Shown here one piece after another: positions 27,701 through 36,361 of a stretch of DNA of 64,000 nt. This DNA comes from Brienomyrus brachyistius (lineage: Eukaryota; Chordata; Actinopteri; Osteoglossiformes; Mormyridae), in NCBI RefSeq assembly GCF_023856365.1, contig NC_064539.1, positions 27,803,493 to 27,867,492 on the forward strand, read 5' to 3'. Every line of letters begins with the position of its first letter. Positions within the stretch are counted from its first letter, which is position 1. A program made the translations under genes and the position numbers. Under the pieces are notes generated by a model. That model saw nothing but the letters and a program-made list of their open reading frames with translations. It made no database searches and was not told where the DNA came from.

Positions 27701-30700
27701 CACCCTGGAGGAGATGCCGGTGAACTGTAGGGCACATATGCGCATACATACTCTACGGGCAATTTAGAGATGCCAGTTAACCTAGCTGCATGGCTTTGAG
27801 CTGTGGGAGGAAGCCCAATCGACACAGGCACAAAAAGCACCACAGAGAGCTGAGGCAGAATTCGAACCCCAAAACCAGAAGGTGAGAGCGATCATACTGC
27901 CCCATTACTACTATATATTTGATGCAACTCGATTTAAAGTACTAACAAAGCTGCTAGTGGAGTTTGTTCGCCTTTTCAGTGGCTGTATCTAATCCCTGCA
28001 CGCTCCTCTCCGGTGTCAGAGCGAGATCAGTCAGGGATGGGGTCTTGCCTTCTGAGCAGGACAGCACACTTCTGCCTTTGCTGTAGCTCTCGCTTGAGAG
28101 TCTGTAGCATCTACAGTATGTATAGGAAAATAGCACAGACTCTGCAATCTTTGTTTGTATAGTTCAAGTACAGCATGTTTTTGAGTTTTGAGTATATTTC
28201 CCACCAAATAAGCACAGGCTATGTTTGTGTGTATTTACGTTCTGTGTGGCTCTGTAAGCAGAATCATTATAGCTGCGTGAATGTGAATTGTGTATTTGAC
28301 ATGTTGACTTAAAGATAGTACTTCAAGATACTTCAGTACTTTCCAGTTAAAACGCTCAACCGTTATATATTTTATTTCCCTACTCGGTTAATGGTGAGCA
28401 GTTGCGCTAAAAGTGCTTCCTGAAATACATTGTTTGGTTTACAGAAAAGCTTTTCAGGGAGTGTATGAAAGGTTTACCTACATACTATAAACTCCTCTCA
28501 CGATGTGCAGAATTACTAAATCTCAAATGCAAATTGAAATAAAGAAGACAAATCTTGCCAAATGCCTCCACAGTAAAGTAATTATAGGAACGAACTGCTG
28601 GTCATGGTGTAGATCCTAGGAACCATTTATTACCAAAAAGGAAAGTTCCATCACTTCCATCATTAAACTTCGGAACCTCCTATTTGTAGTTTTCGTAACT
28701 GCCACTGAACTGTACATTGAAGAGGTTGTTAAACAATATATCATTCATACTACATAGTGGGGCTTACGTAGCTATCGATTTGTACCCTCTAATACTAGCC
28801 ATATGCTCGTTTTAACAGTTTGACATTTTCCAACTGTTTTTGGAATGCGAAAGCCCCTTTTGAAGTCCTTTAAAGGGTCACATTGACGTGTGTCCCGGTA
28901 ATGTTGATTAGGTTAATAATCAATTGTTGATTAATAAGCCTCCTGGTCAGGTTTTACCACTTCACAAGGCACCTGGTGCTTGACCCCTTCATTCTCAAAG
29001 AAACAGAGGTCACTATGGGGACAAATGAGGTCCCTCATTTGCATTCATGCATTTACCACACATGTATGAGCCCATAAACCTTGAGAAACGTCTTCTCGTC
29101 AAACCTGTGCAAATTTGAAAGTTATTAACTCTTGAAATACTAGAAGCATGCATGACGTTTTTAAAATCATGTCATAAAAATACTGGTGACCTCTTCTTCC
29201 TCAATACTGCTGATTTAATCCACGGTCAGTCTATAAAGCAACTTTGTTCGTTTAAAGCAGAGTCATATCACTGCTCAAAAGGTTTGGAAGAATCCTCTCT
29301 AATGTTCGCAAATGATAGCGTTACCCCCGAATCATCATCTTTGCAGATGGAACTGATTCAGCATTTAAGAGTTGGCCTGGAATCATTTAGCTGCAGACGC
29401 CTGTAGCCGAATGAGATGATTGTATTTTGGCCTGTAGGCCAGAAACAAATCCTGCAACCAAATAAGTATCATCAAATAGTTCCGATATATTTCCATTCAG
29501 ACTGCATATTCTTTAGGATCTGGAGCAATGCTCATATGCCGCTACAAATGAACTTGCATATCTGCACTGATGCTGCTGAGTGTGTCTGCCCTGAATTACA
29601 TCTGTACATGGCATTTAGTCACTTGTAAACATAGTGTGTTCTGTATAATAGCAGGATATTGTATTTGAGCCATTTTCCCATGACAAGCACATATTGCCTC
29701 ATACATCTGCTGCCCCTCAATAAAAATATTTAGTAGAATGTAAGGCCTTCCTTTGCAGGCTATAAGATACATGATTTCAGATTTTATGGGCAAACTAAGC
29801 AATAAATATGCTTTCTTATTCCTGTACCCAATCTCGTTGACATTACTTGAAATATAGTTGACTCATGTTAATATTCAGCCTGAGTAGTTAATCACTGTGC
29901 TTGTCAGTTGGGATGAATACATGTAAATGAGGATTAAGATCATAAAGTATATGTACCAAGACTCCAGAGTTCTTTATTGTCAATACGTCCATGTACACAG
30001 TGCATTGAAATATCTTTTCCCGTGTGCCTCTATGGTGCCATAAACACATAAATACAAACAGAAAAACAGTAAACGCACATCATCAACAAGACGACATAAT
30101 ATGATAAGATACAAATGTAAAAAGTGTACAAGTGTTCCATCCTCAGTTGTAATTATTGCACTGGTGATAAGCTTGAGCTCTGAACCCTTCTTATTCTCTT
30201 TTCTTAAATTTAAAGTGTTAAATTGAAATTGAAAAAGGGGGAAAACCATATTTGGTTGCTATAAATCGACTCCTGGAAACCTGAGGGTGGTGACTGTGTG
30301 CACAATGTACCAACAAAGCGTTTTAGCATCTCCGTCTTTTCATTCCTCGTATATTGGCCTGCTGTGTACCTTGTGAGTATGTGCTGTGTGCACTGCAGTA
30401 GAGACGAGAATGACTATTCATCCATCCATCCATTTATTTTGTGAAACCTCTTAAGCTATTCAGGGTAGCGGGGGCTCCGAAGCCAATCCCGGGGGCTACA
30501 GGCGTAAGGCAGGGAACAACCCAGGATGGCACAGGAGAATTTAACCTTAATTTGAAAGCGCAGTGTATATTCTCAGCCCAGTGAGTGATTGAACTTCACA
30601 CCCTTCTGCTTTCATCCACTTTCTCTCTCTCTCTGTGGTTTGTTCACTGTTTCTAGGAAGGAGACAAAACAAGATCCACTTCTTATTCGGGAAGAAGAAA

Positions 30701-30759
30701 ACGCTGCAGCCAAAGCCCGGGTTGATCCTGAGGCAGATGACCTGTTTGATGACTTCTAA
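3204..30759 (+). CDS. xrcc4: XRCC4, DNA repair scaffold (3' part, five coding exons)
   Basis: XRCC4 is the nuclear scaffold that binds and stabilises DNA ligase IV and pairs with XLF in non-homologous end joining. The join is 3204-3370, 3643-3792, 7109-7254, 12352-12493 and 30657-30759: 708 bases, 235 residues plus a TAA stop, frame preserved across all four introns. In order the product shows the end of the head domain (FKLGVVELQTV), the long coiled coil, the ligase IV-binding stretch (TRFVLVLNEKKAKIRS), an acidic segment with GSTDEE, the NLS-like CRKRRHR and a terminal ADDLFDDF. The same blocks occur in the same order in human XRCC4 (SFRLGSFNLEKV, KRFILVLNEKKTKIRS, ESTDEE, SRKRRQR, EDLFDEI). 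About 100 N-terminal residues are expected upstream of the window. VCAN as the next gene supports the assignment. The acidic tail after the coiled coil is divergent, as is usual for this protein. Confidence 0.93.
3643..3792 (+). CDS. xrcc4: XRCC4 exon: coiled coil with ligase IV-binding segment
   Basis: It encodes LERYVQGKEVLERELYTRF, then VLVLNEKKAKIRS and an acidic leucine-rich heptad tail (IEKLLEELEKN). The block aligns with human residues around 155-200, where the tandem BRCT repeats of DNA ligase IV wrap the helix. The acceptor is 'atttcgcag' and the donor AG|GTAGCG at 3793, leaving phase 2. Confidence 0.93.
3804..3848 (+). repeat. 14-bp tandem repeat next to XRCC4 donor site
   Basis: There are three exact copies of TACCATGTGATATA (3804-3817, 3818-3831, 3832-3845) and the start of a fourth. 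The array begins only 11 bases after the last base of the XRCC4 exon at 3792, immediately inside the intron. Confidence 0.9.
5312..5340 (+). repeat. (GATG)n microsatellite
   Basis: About seven GATG units end a plus-oriented family A repeat fragment. The tail position matches the usual structure of that family. Confidence 0.85.
6000..6745 (-). mobile_element. Degenerate LINE (non-LTR retrotransposon) remnant
   Basis: Several blocks match, in order, the reverse complement of a very common fish non-LTR retrotransposon coding region: 'cccatagctcatgagcatgg', 'tcctgaacaagatccc', 'catgtagactcagttggc' and 'acaagggaggccctatcagg'. No intact frame remains. The copy has many indels and an inserted C/CA tract. 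Family assignment beyond non-LTR retrotransposon is from memory of fish genomic repeats and would need a repeat-library search. Confidence 0.6.
6215..6243 (+). repeat. C12 and (CA)n tract
   Basis: A run of 12 C residues is followed directly by a CA dinucleotide repeat, inside the LINE remnant. Confidence 0.9.
7109..7254 (+). CDS. xrcc4: XRCC4 exon: acidic CK2-site segment
   Basis: The acceptor is 'tttgctag' and the exon starts in phase 2. It encodes READLAKGRAPSESAGSPSR, then GDTYEGSTDEEHSGS and a Pro-rich end. YEGSTDEE aligns with human YDESTDEE, where the Thr is the CK2-phosphorylated residue bound by the FHA domains of PNKP, APTX and APLF (established knowledge). The donor is G|GTAAGA at 7255, phase 1. 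The rest of the exon is poorly conserved, as expected for the flexible tail. Confidence 0.88.
7255..12351. other. XRCC4 intron (5.1 kb)
   Basis: It holds a family A repeat fragment in minus orientation near 9225-9315 and a complete hAT-type MITE with target duplication at 10728-10925. An ORF with a splice-like start at about 8351 was considered and rejected. The rest is unremarkable AT-rich intron. Confidence 0.55.
10736..10917. mobile_element. hAT-type MITE, 182 bp, with perfect 8-bp TSD
   Basis: The ends CAGGGGTAGGGAACCTGAT and its near-perfect inverted copy bracket a palindrome whose arms run inward for about 75 bases (core GGTTTTTGGGATGGCCTCTC). The target duplication CTCTAAAC is present at 10728-10735 and again at 10918-10925. 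The eight-base duplication and CAGGG-type ends are characteristic of hAT elements. There is no coding capacity. A related copy sits in VCAN intron 3 at 41273-41425. Confidence 0.92.
12352..12493 (+). CDS. xrcc4: XRCC4 exon: nuclear-localisation segment
   Basis: The acceptor is 'cctgctgcag', phase 1. It encodes EKPACTSFDDSLTDIIDVAP, then CRKRRHRHLQNPRVEVEKLS and a Glu/Arg-rich end. Human has the equivalent [20 protein letters not shown]. The basic cluster corresponds to the XRCC4 nuclear-localisation signal. The donor is AG|GTACGA at 12494, phase 2. Confidence 0.93.
16843..16864 (+). repeat. Poly-A tract (22 A)
   Basis: An uninterrupted A run, possibly the tail of an old retroposed sequence, although no recognisable retroposon body lies immediately upstream. 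Confidence 0.85.
16936..17130 (+). repeat. Second copy of the internal part of the 18464-19002 element
   Basis: The sequence from 'cagaacttcc' onward matches 18506-18690, including a run of roughly 85 identical bases (within about 16978-17064 and 18549-18635). This copy lacks the terminal 'ggatgtaacgat' ends and has no visible target duplication, so it is a fragment. Confidence 0.8.
18464..19002. mobile_element. hAT-like non-autonomous element, 539 bp, with 8-bp TSD
   Basis: The ends are TAGGGATGTAACGAT on the left and ATCGCTACATGCCTA on the right, which are imperfect inverted repeats. The flanking octamer TTAATATG is exact at 18456-18463 and 19003-19010. It contains a 79-codon chance ORF but no recognisable transposase. 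The 'cgattcg' rich subterminal regions on both sides are inverted with respect to each other. Confidence 0.85.
19197..19500 (+). repeat. Fish interspersed repeat family A with internal (TG)n
   Basis: This is the fullest plus-oriented copy: a 'cctcacatttccaagg' start, 'tctgtatgtttggagttt', a TG microsatellite (19361-19389), then 'gatggactggcatcctg' and 'gggatagcctcc', ending near 'gttgatgg'. The block order matches the widespread fish repeat seen at about nine other places in this window. Confidence 0.75.
20813..20860 (+). repeat. (TA)n-(CA)n microsatellite
   Basis: Alternating TA passes into an interrupted CA repeat just before repeat family C copy 2. Confidence 0.85.
20865..21090 (+). repeat. 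Interspersed repeat family C, copy 2
   Basis: It shares 'tatctttgtggggactctcc', 'ccagccctaacc', 'ataagtaaccaaac' and 'ggacatttggtc' with the copy at 45920-46145, at similar spacing, and with the inverted copy at 2005-2150. CA-rich tracts lie on both sides. Confidence 0.75.
21659..21711 (+). repeat. TA-(GT)n-TA-CA microsatellite
   Basis: The tract reads as TA steps, about 14 GT units, TA steps, then CA units. It is self-complementary around the central TA block and could fold back. Confidence 0.85.
23528..23722 (+). mobile_element. tRNA-derived SINE
   Basis: The left part has a degenerate tRNA-like promoter: box A-like 'gtgggttagaactctg' and box B-like 'ggttcaaatcccg'. The right part has the block 'gggcccttgagcca' and ends in 'ttggatagaagcatctgcta', a tail shared by many teleost SINEs. 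It is not a functional tRNA gene because no acceptor stem pairs. A minus-oriented relative lies at 45370-45582. Confidence 0.75.
24836..24870 (+). repeat. C19 and A13 homopolymer tracts
   Basis: A run of 19 C is followed within four bases by a run of 13 A. The region is prone to length variation and assembly error. Confidence 0.9.
27625..27905 (-). repeat. Fish interspersed repeat family A, long minus-oriented copy
   Basis: The order 'ggagcctatgccagg', 'agggcacatatg', 'gggcaatttagagatgcc', 'gagctgtgggaggaa' and 'gaattcgaacccc' matches the reverse complement of the family. It lies inside the last XRCC4 intron. Confidence 0.75.
30416..30545 (-). repeat. Fish interspersed repeat family A fragment
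   Basis: It begins 'catccatccatccattt' and continues through 'cgggggctacaggcg' and 'gggaacaacccaggatgg'. It ends about 110 bases before the last XRCC4 exon. Confidence 0.7.
30657..30759 (+). CDS. xrcc4: XRCC4 terminal coding exon with stop
   Basis: The acceptor lies in a strong pyrimidine tract ending 'tgtttctag', phase 2. It encodes RKETKQDPLLIREEENAAAK, then ARVDPEADDLFDDF and TAA at 30757-30759. The C-terminal DDLFDDF parallels the human EDLFDEI, a conserved end motif of XRCC4, so this is the true C-terminus. Confidence 0.93.
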
Positions 30760-31215
30760 GGAATGTTTGTACAAAGGAGATGTGGATTTTGTAACTGTAC
30801 TTTCTTTGTCTATTGATTATCTGTGTAATCCAGGTTACACCTGATAAAAAAATGAATGCTAAATTTAACAAGTGTGTGTGTGTGTGTGTGTGTGTTTTTT
30901 TGTAAAGGAATCATATGTTAATGAATTGTGCTCTATATTGTGTTGATTAATGCTTATTCATCTTCCAGCTGCTTGTCTAGTACAGGGTTGTGGGATTAAT
31001 TCTTAGTACTGAAGATACTTTCATTGTTTGTTATAATCGTATGTTGCATGTTGCCTCCAAGATTTAACCGATGTGAAATGAAGCATGCAAAATGACATTG
31101 GATGATTTAGCTGTTTATTTAATATGTAGTAGGTACAATTTTTTAAAAAGAAGAAAACATGCTGCAATCATACTTACTGTTGGTTGCATAATAAATAATG
31201 ACTTCATGCCAAGTG
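30760..31215 (+). other. xrcc4: Probable XRCC4 3' untranslated region
   Basis: After the stop there is a GT microsatellite (30872-30895) and an AATAAA signal at 31190-31195, which would put the cleavage site near 31215. A second AATAAA at 31664-31669 would allow a longer form. No transcript data are available, so the end is inferred. Confidence 0.4.
30872..30895 (+). repeat. (GT)12 microsatellite in XRCC4 3' UTR
   Basis: Twelve GT units about 110 bases after the XRCC4 stop codon. Confidence 0.9.
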
Positions 31216-32594
31216 ACCAAACTTCAATGCCACACAGAAGCCTTTGGTATTCAGTGAGTTCTGCAAGTCCAACATTACTCTGGTTTCCAGGGAACAGGGC
31301 TTTAATGAAAATGTATTGCTCATTCTAGATGAGGTTGAAAGGGTCATTTCTTGACCTAAATATCATACTTCCTATTCTGGGATTAGGAACTGATCCTGTT
31401 TCATACATCACCGATATACCAGAATTCGTCAGGGAGCAGGCTGTTCTGTGTCTAAAAGTTGCCATTGGAGTTAATTTTGTCTTGGAATTATACAGATACA
31501 TTGTGGAATTGTGGAAATGTCTGTGCCTATGTGGATTCAGTTCACAAAAATCTAACATCAAATTTTCAAGCACCCAACACCAGCTCTTGACGTGACGAAG
31601 ACTTATGTTAGACTGCTTAACCAGGGAAAGGACATTGCTAAGTTAAAGATAAAGTTTCTCTCAAATAAATTTACTCTTCTATAACCATTAGCGTGTCAGC
31701 ACTAATAGCTTTTGTTTTTTAAGAAAATAACTAAATGGCTGGATCGTTATTTACTGAAAACACATTGGCTAATAAATGAGTAATAACATAAAAATTATCA
31801 TCTGTAACACAGACAGGCCAACATTTAGCAGATTTAACCCACTCTGACTGGATGTGTACATAGTAGATTTATAATACTGGAAGATTCCACAATGACTCAG
31901 AGGTAAATGCTGACTATAAATTATATTTTACTGAAGTGGAAGTAGGCCTACGTAGGAACATAGGCCTACGTAAAATCCCCTTACCAGGACCGGTTATGTA
32001 TGATTTTTGCATGTTTGCCAAGAACAGCATGCACCTCACTAGGTTTCATTTTTTGTCACATAAACTTCCGATTATAACTGTCAAGTAATGCATTCCCTTT
32101 TATTCAGAAAAAAACATGCACAGATAGAATGTAATCTTAATATCTTAAGAGAAACGTTGACGGATCTCAATTCAATTCAAAAAAATTTATTTGTCCCTGA
32201 GAGGCTATTTAAAAGGCATAGAGATATATTACAACGGAGGATGTATTTCATTGCAGAGCTGATTATAACTAAGCCAAAAGAGCCCTAAATATGTGCTGGT
32301 GGCACCATTTCATCCTAAGGCTTATGAAAAACAATAATACAGGGGGATGCATTATATGACAAGCCCAATTTTCTAGTTGCCGAGATTTGCATCATCACCC
32401 ATTTTTCCAGCCATGATGCCTGAAGCGTATCTGAAATTTTCACTGTTAAGCCAAAACTGCCTAAAACACATGCTGGTAACTCCATTTGATTCAAAAGTGT
32501 GTAAAAACAATGGATTGTTTAAGCTGACATCATTGTCAAAGTACGCATAAACGTAAAAGAAGGGGCGTCCATATTACCAGGGAAAGTGTTAGAC

Positions 32595-32815
32595 AATCAT
32601 GACTATCGACTATCGTGTGTTTGGCTGTAGTAACAACCATAAGAAAAAATCCAAATCTACGCATATTTTTGTAAAAATAGGCAAAGAAACAAGAACTAAT
32701 AGGAAGATAACAAAGTTTTATTAAAAACCATCGATCGAAAGAACTTGAATGACGATACTGTCAGGAGTGGTAGGATCTGTGTCCTGAACATTTCCTTACA
32801 GGCAGGTTAGATCCA
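32595..32815 (+). pseudogene. Degenerate THAP zinc-finger segment, left arm
   Basis: The + strand reads RVFGCSNNHKKKSKSTHIFV, then, after frame disruption, KNLNDDTVRSGRICVLNIS. The pattern matches the THAP C2CH layout: Cys, basic run, aromatic or hydrophobic core, then NxxDTVRSGRxC followed by a His-Phe pair, here decayed to Asn-Ile. The first Cys is lost (Arg). The stop codon and frameshift show it is not a functional gene. Confidence 0.6.
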
Positions 32816-33798
32816 CACAAATGTACTTTTTTTTTACATAAATATATTTCAAACTACAATTTATCTTTCAGGAATAATATGCGAAGTCAGTCAAAAATAT
32901 GATGCCGATTATTGACTACATCATAAGCAGTTAAGGTATGTATGTACCGGTGCCTTCCATATTAGGGGTATAGAAGTGTCATAATTGATGATGAAATGTT
33001 AAAAACATCCTGTACTCCCTAGTGAGTTTTTATCTGTAATATCTTGAAATAAAATTAATACAATTCTTACAGTGTGTTGTGCTTTATCAAACATATGCCC
33101 TTGAGTTATACCTTTTAATTAACTATCAGTACGTAATTAACCCAGTTTGATAGAGGTCTTGCTAATGCTGCAGGTATTTTTCACTTAGTATCTTCATGCT
33201 GAAAATTTGCTTTTAAGTGCATATAAATGATTATGACAATTATTCACTTATTGATATTATTCTGTGTACATATAGTCTTTGCATGCATGACAGAGAGCCT
33301 TAGACAGAAGGTAACAGAAATGCATAATGCTAGTTCACGTTTTCTTAATATAAAACTCAATTTCATTACGTAAAGTCTTAGGCCGCAGTTTTGATATGAA
33401 GTCAATGTCTGCAATTAATACAGGTTTAACTTTACTGGATGGTATCGTCCAGTACACTAGTCCCAGTCACAGTGGTCCTCTCTTTTGCATGTCACGACCT
33501 CTACGTAAAAGAGAAGAGACTCACTAGGAAACACATTAATGTTTTTTTTACATCTCATCACCAATTATGTCACTTTTATATCCCTTTCTTAGAAGGCAAT
33601 GGTATGCATGTATATTAATAGGTAATTAAAAGGTATGTATTAAACCCGATAACAGCTTTTGATGCAATCAGTAATCGCAGTCATATTTTTGAGTTAGCAT
33701 AGCATTCCCAAAACATAAACTGCAGTTTGAAATATGTTTACTGCATTTAGAAAAGTAAATCTGTGTGTCTCTAACCTGCCTGTAAGGAAATGCTAGGA

Positions 33799-33995
33799 CT
33801 ACCTAACAGTATCGTTGTTCAAGTCCTTTGGATTCATGCCTTTTGGCTGAGCTTTCCATCGCCCTTCCATTACTTCTTTGGTTTCTGTACCTTGAGTTTT
33901 ACAAACTGAAGGTATACAAAAGAAACATAGACTGGGTTTTTTCTTTCTGATGTAATTACAGCCAGACACAAAACAGTGCACAGTTACACTCGTCT
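33799..33995 (-). pseudogene. Degenerate THAP zinc-finger segment, right arm
   Basis: The minus strand has a 60-codon open stretch, MHCFVSGCNYIRKKKPSLCF continuing through FCIPSV and KEVMEGRWKA to NPKDLNNDTVR and a stop. The C-x4-C start, the basic run and the NNDTVR end fit the N-terminal THAP module. Past the stop the frame still shows HFLTGRLE, the remains of the final His-Phe. It is the inverted partner of the left-arm copy. Confidence 0.65.
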
Positions 33996-34314
33996 AACAC
34001 ATTCCCTGGTAAAATGGCTGCCACGTGGTTTTCGTTTAGGCGTGCTGCGACAATGACGTCATCGTAATACAACCCAATCAGCAACGCATGGATTGATAAT
34101 AAAGGATAAGGAACGCACTATTAATTACTTACATTTGGGGGGGGCGGGGGGTGTTCCCAGTCCCCACCCAGTCCCCACCCCCCATTTTCGACGTACCATA
34201 CCACGTGGGTATTTTGCACTAGAACATCTAGTTTGTTTTCACCATCTGATTGCATTAAAGATCTATGAATGACAGGCCAGTGTAGCGGGATGCTGCACAG
34301 TCGAACCTGTAAGC

Positions 34315-34440
34315 CAGTGATCACGAACTGGCTGACTGGCGCGATCGCTCCCTCCTCCCCCGCCCCCTAAACGCAGTGAACTCTGGCTTTGTGTTGCTAA
34401 TGGAATTTGGCCCTCGGGGAAAAATAGTCGCGGACCCCTG
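34315..34440. mobile_element. Possible short hAT-like element
   Basis: The ends CAGTGATCACGAACT and, on the complement, CAGGGGTCCGCGACT form imperfect inverted repeats. The flanking octamers (ctgtaagc and gtgtagcc) agree at only about five positions, so a target duplication is not established. Confidence 0.4.
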
Positions 34441-34804
34441 GTGTAGCCTTTCAGCTTTTATGTCTAAGAGGCACGTGTTAAAAGCTCTTTTTAAGCGTTT
34501 TTACAGTTAGCGGTGTCAGGATTATTTCATTTTAGCGTTGTTAGAGTTTAGAGACGAGGTTGCCAACTTTGGTCAGCTGGCTGGAGTGAGATGTTCAGTT
34601 CTAGACAAGTATGCACAAGCATTTACATGTATGTAAGAGTTTTATTACCTTGTAAATAGTCTATTGGGTTTGCAAACTACTCCAGCGCTATAAATGTAGC
34701 TAATTTTAGGGTTATAATGGAATAATATAGATTTTCCGTAAGATTTCTTAGCTTGAGTGTCACGCCACATGCGTTAGAGTTGGCAGCCCCGTAGAGATAT
34801 GAAA

Positions 34805-34829
34805 GTGTGTGTGTGTGTGTGTGTGTGTA
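34805..34829 (+). repeat. (GT)n microsatellite
   Basis: About twelve GT units in the intergenic region. Confidence 0.9.
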
Positions 34830-36055
34830 CTGTTTCCCCTTACAATTAACACCGAGTAACTTTAAAACGTAATTATTAGTATCAGTAATGGAATTGGATT
34901 CTTTGTGATTCTGCAAAGCTGCAATACTGCGGACAACATTCAGTTCTCGAAACAGAAAAAAGACAATTTACTTGAGAAACCGAATGCAATGTTTCCCATT
35001 TGTATAACTTCCAAGTCATGTAACTGTAAATCGAATGTTTTCCGAAGAAAAACGAGACTCTGGGACATAAATCAAACCGGAATGAATAAGCAGATGTGGG
35101 CTACTATAGAGAAAATGGGACTTTTGTGTCGTTTTAACAATAGAGTAATCCGAAACACACAAATGCCAATAAAATAAATGGTACAGTACGGCGTGGATCT
35201 CGCAGATATGGCTCCGAAATGCGAGATTGTGATTCTGCTGATTTTCCGGTCTTTTACTTTATTCTGATCCAAATCCTGCCTCATTGATTTATGCCGTCCG
35301 TACGTTTCACTGTGTTACGGTCTCTCCCCCGTGTGGAAAGCACAGGGAACGTGCATGATGCCACATACGACGCTTTGCATGTCATATACAAGCAGCATTT
35401 ACCTAACAGTGTCTCCAGGAGTAATCAAATATGTGTTTTGTTTATATTCGGTGCATGAATACGCTACTTATGTGCAGATCTTACTTAGGCCTATACAGGT
35501 TATGTATGAAGTCGGGGATGACAGGCATAGTGTGTTATTTTATGCAACTGGAACAAGTTTTTACCCCCCTAAAAAATGGAATTAATTTACTGCAAAATAA
35601 TCTTGGCCTTATACGCCCCCATTGCATCGCCGGTGGATATAATCTTTATGTAGATTATAATTCCAATAGACTCGTCATCTTTAACAGGGCCGGGCTATAC
35701 ATAATTACAAAATTATAGATATAGGCGACAGACATTTCTTTAGATCGACTGAATAATCTAGTAGCAGTGAGTAGAGTCCCTTAAAAGTTGTAGAACATTA
35801 TACTCAAATGATTTTCTTTAGTGCTTTATACTAAATACATTATATTGTGTCTATGTGTTCTATGTGTCTATATATATATGTTTGGCACTTCAGTATTATC
35901 CTTTGAACACAGTCAGAAATCACAGGTTGAACTGAGCAGGTTTATCGGAACGCGGCTGCCGTGTTATAGGTTCGAGCCCCGCGAAACTCGCACTTATAAG
36001 ATGTATGACTGAGGCTAAATGGACCCTGTAAAGTGCCGATGTATCTTACGGCGAT

Positions 36056-36140
36056 GCTGATTGGACGAGATGCTATTGAAATTCGGGATGCACGAGCGTG
36101 GGCCACGCCTACGATGACGAAAGAAGGTTGTAAATAGATT
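36056..36140 (+). promoter_or_regulatory. vcan: Candidate VCAN promoter
   Basis: An inverted CCAAT box (ATTGG, 36060-36064) and a TATA-like TAAATAG (36131-36137) lie about 70 bases apart, upstream of a plausible non-coding first exon. Mammalian VCAN has a TATA- and CCAAT-containing promoter with an untranslated exon 1 (established knowledge). Position and function here are inferred from sequence only. Confidence 0.35.
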
Positions 36141-36161
36141 TTGAACTTAGCCGACTGATCT

Positions 36162-36361
36162 TTGCTCTATTAGGCAGCATCCAAACAGGCTACAATCTGT
36201 CCACCTTCAGAAAGAAGAGCTGTGAACAGGAAAAGCGAAGACTGACCCTTTTGTTCTGATCATAGGGAAGAACTACTTTGGACTTAAACTCGCACACTGG
36301 AACATACTGGAATTAAGGACACATACTATTCATTCATTTCGGATTTACAAACCTATATGAG
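36162..36361 (+). other. vcan: Candidate VCAN untranslated exon 1
   Basis: It starts about 30 bases after the TATA-like box and ends at a donor GAG|GTATTG at 36362. Versican genes begin with a non-coding exon, and the coding exon 2 at 38626 carries only a few bases of leader, so an upstream leader exon is required. Both boundaries are guesses. Confidence 0.35.

Larger units (their letters stand above)
12494..30656. other. Large last XRCC4 intron (18.2 kb)
   Basis: No exon is convincing. Contents: duplicated repeat block (16936-17130), a 539-bp hAT-like element (18464-19002), a family A repeat with a GT microsatellite (19197-19500), TA/CA and GT/TA tracts (20813-20860, 21659-21711), family C repeat (20865-21090), a tRNA-derived SINE (23528-23722), a C19/A13 tract (24836-24870) and more family A fragments (27625-27905, 30416-30545). 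The remaining sequence is AT-rich with only short chance ORFs. Confidence 0.6.
32505..34080. mobile_element. Large imperfect palindrome carrying two decayed THAP segments
   Basis: The left arm (about 32522-33035) and the reverse complement of the right arm (about 33515-34064) align over their whole length with several indels. Shared blocks include 'accaggga', 'gtgttaga', 'tttggctgta', 'aacttgaa', 'tttccttacaggcaggttag', 'atatttcaaact' and 'ccctagtgag' or close variants. A loop of about 480 bases separates them. Each arm encodes, reading inward, a degenerate THAP-type zinc finger. THAP domains are found in P-element and Kolobok-type transposases, so a THAP DNA transposon relic is likely. No catalytic transposase region is seen and the outer ends are not defined to the base. 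Confidence 0.7.
31216..36055. other. XRCC4-VCAN intergenic region
   Basis: No convincing gene is present. The main structure is the THAP-bearing palindrome at about 32505-34080. Other items are a G-rich run at 34136-34151, a possible hAT-type short element at 34315-34440 and a GT microsatellite (34805-34829). The region from about 34.5 to 36.05 kb has no recognisable repeat and may contain VCAN upstream regulatory sequence, but I cannot identify specific sites. Confidence 0.55.

Noticed and set aside
35940..35999. tRNA-like T-arm 'ggttcgagccccgcg'
   Set aside because: The isolated motif has no matching D-arm, anticodon arm or acceptor stem. At most it is a tiny SINE scrap.
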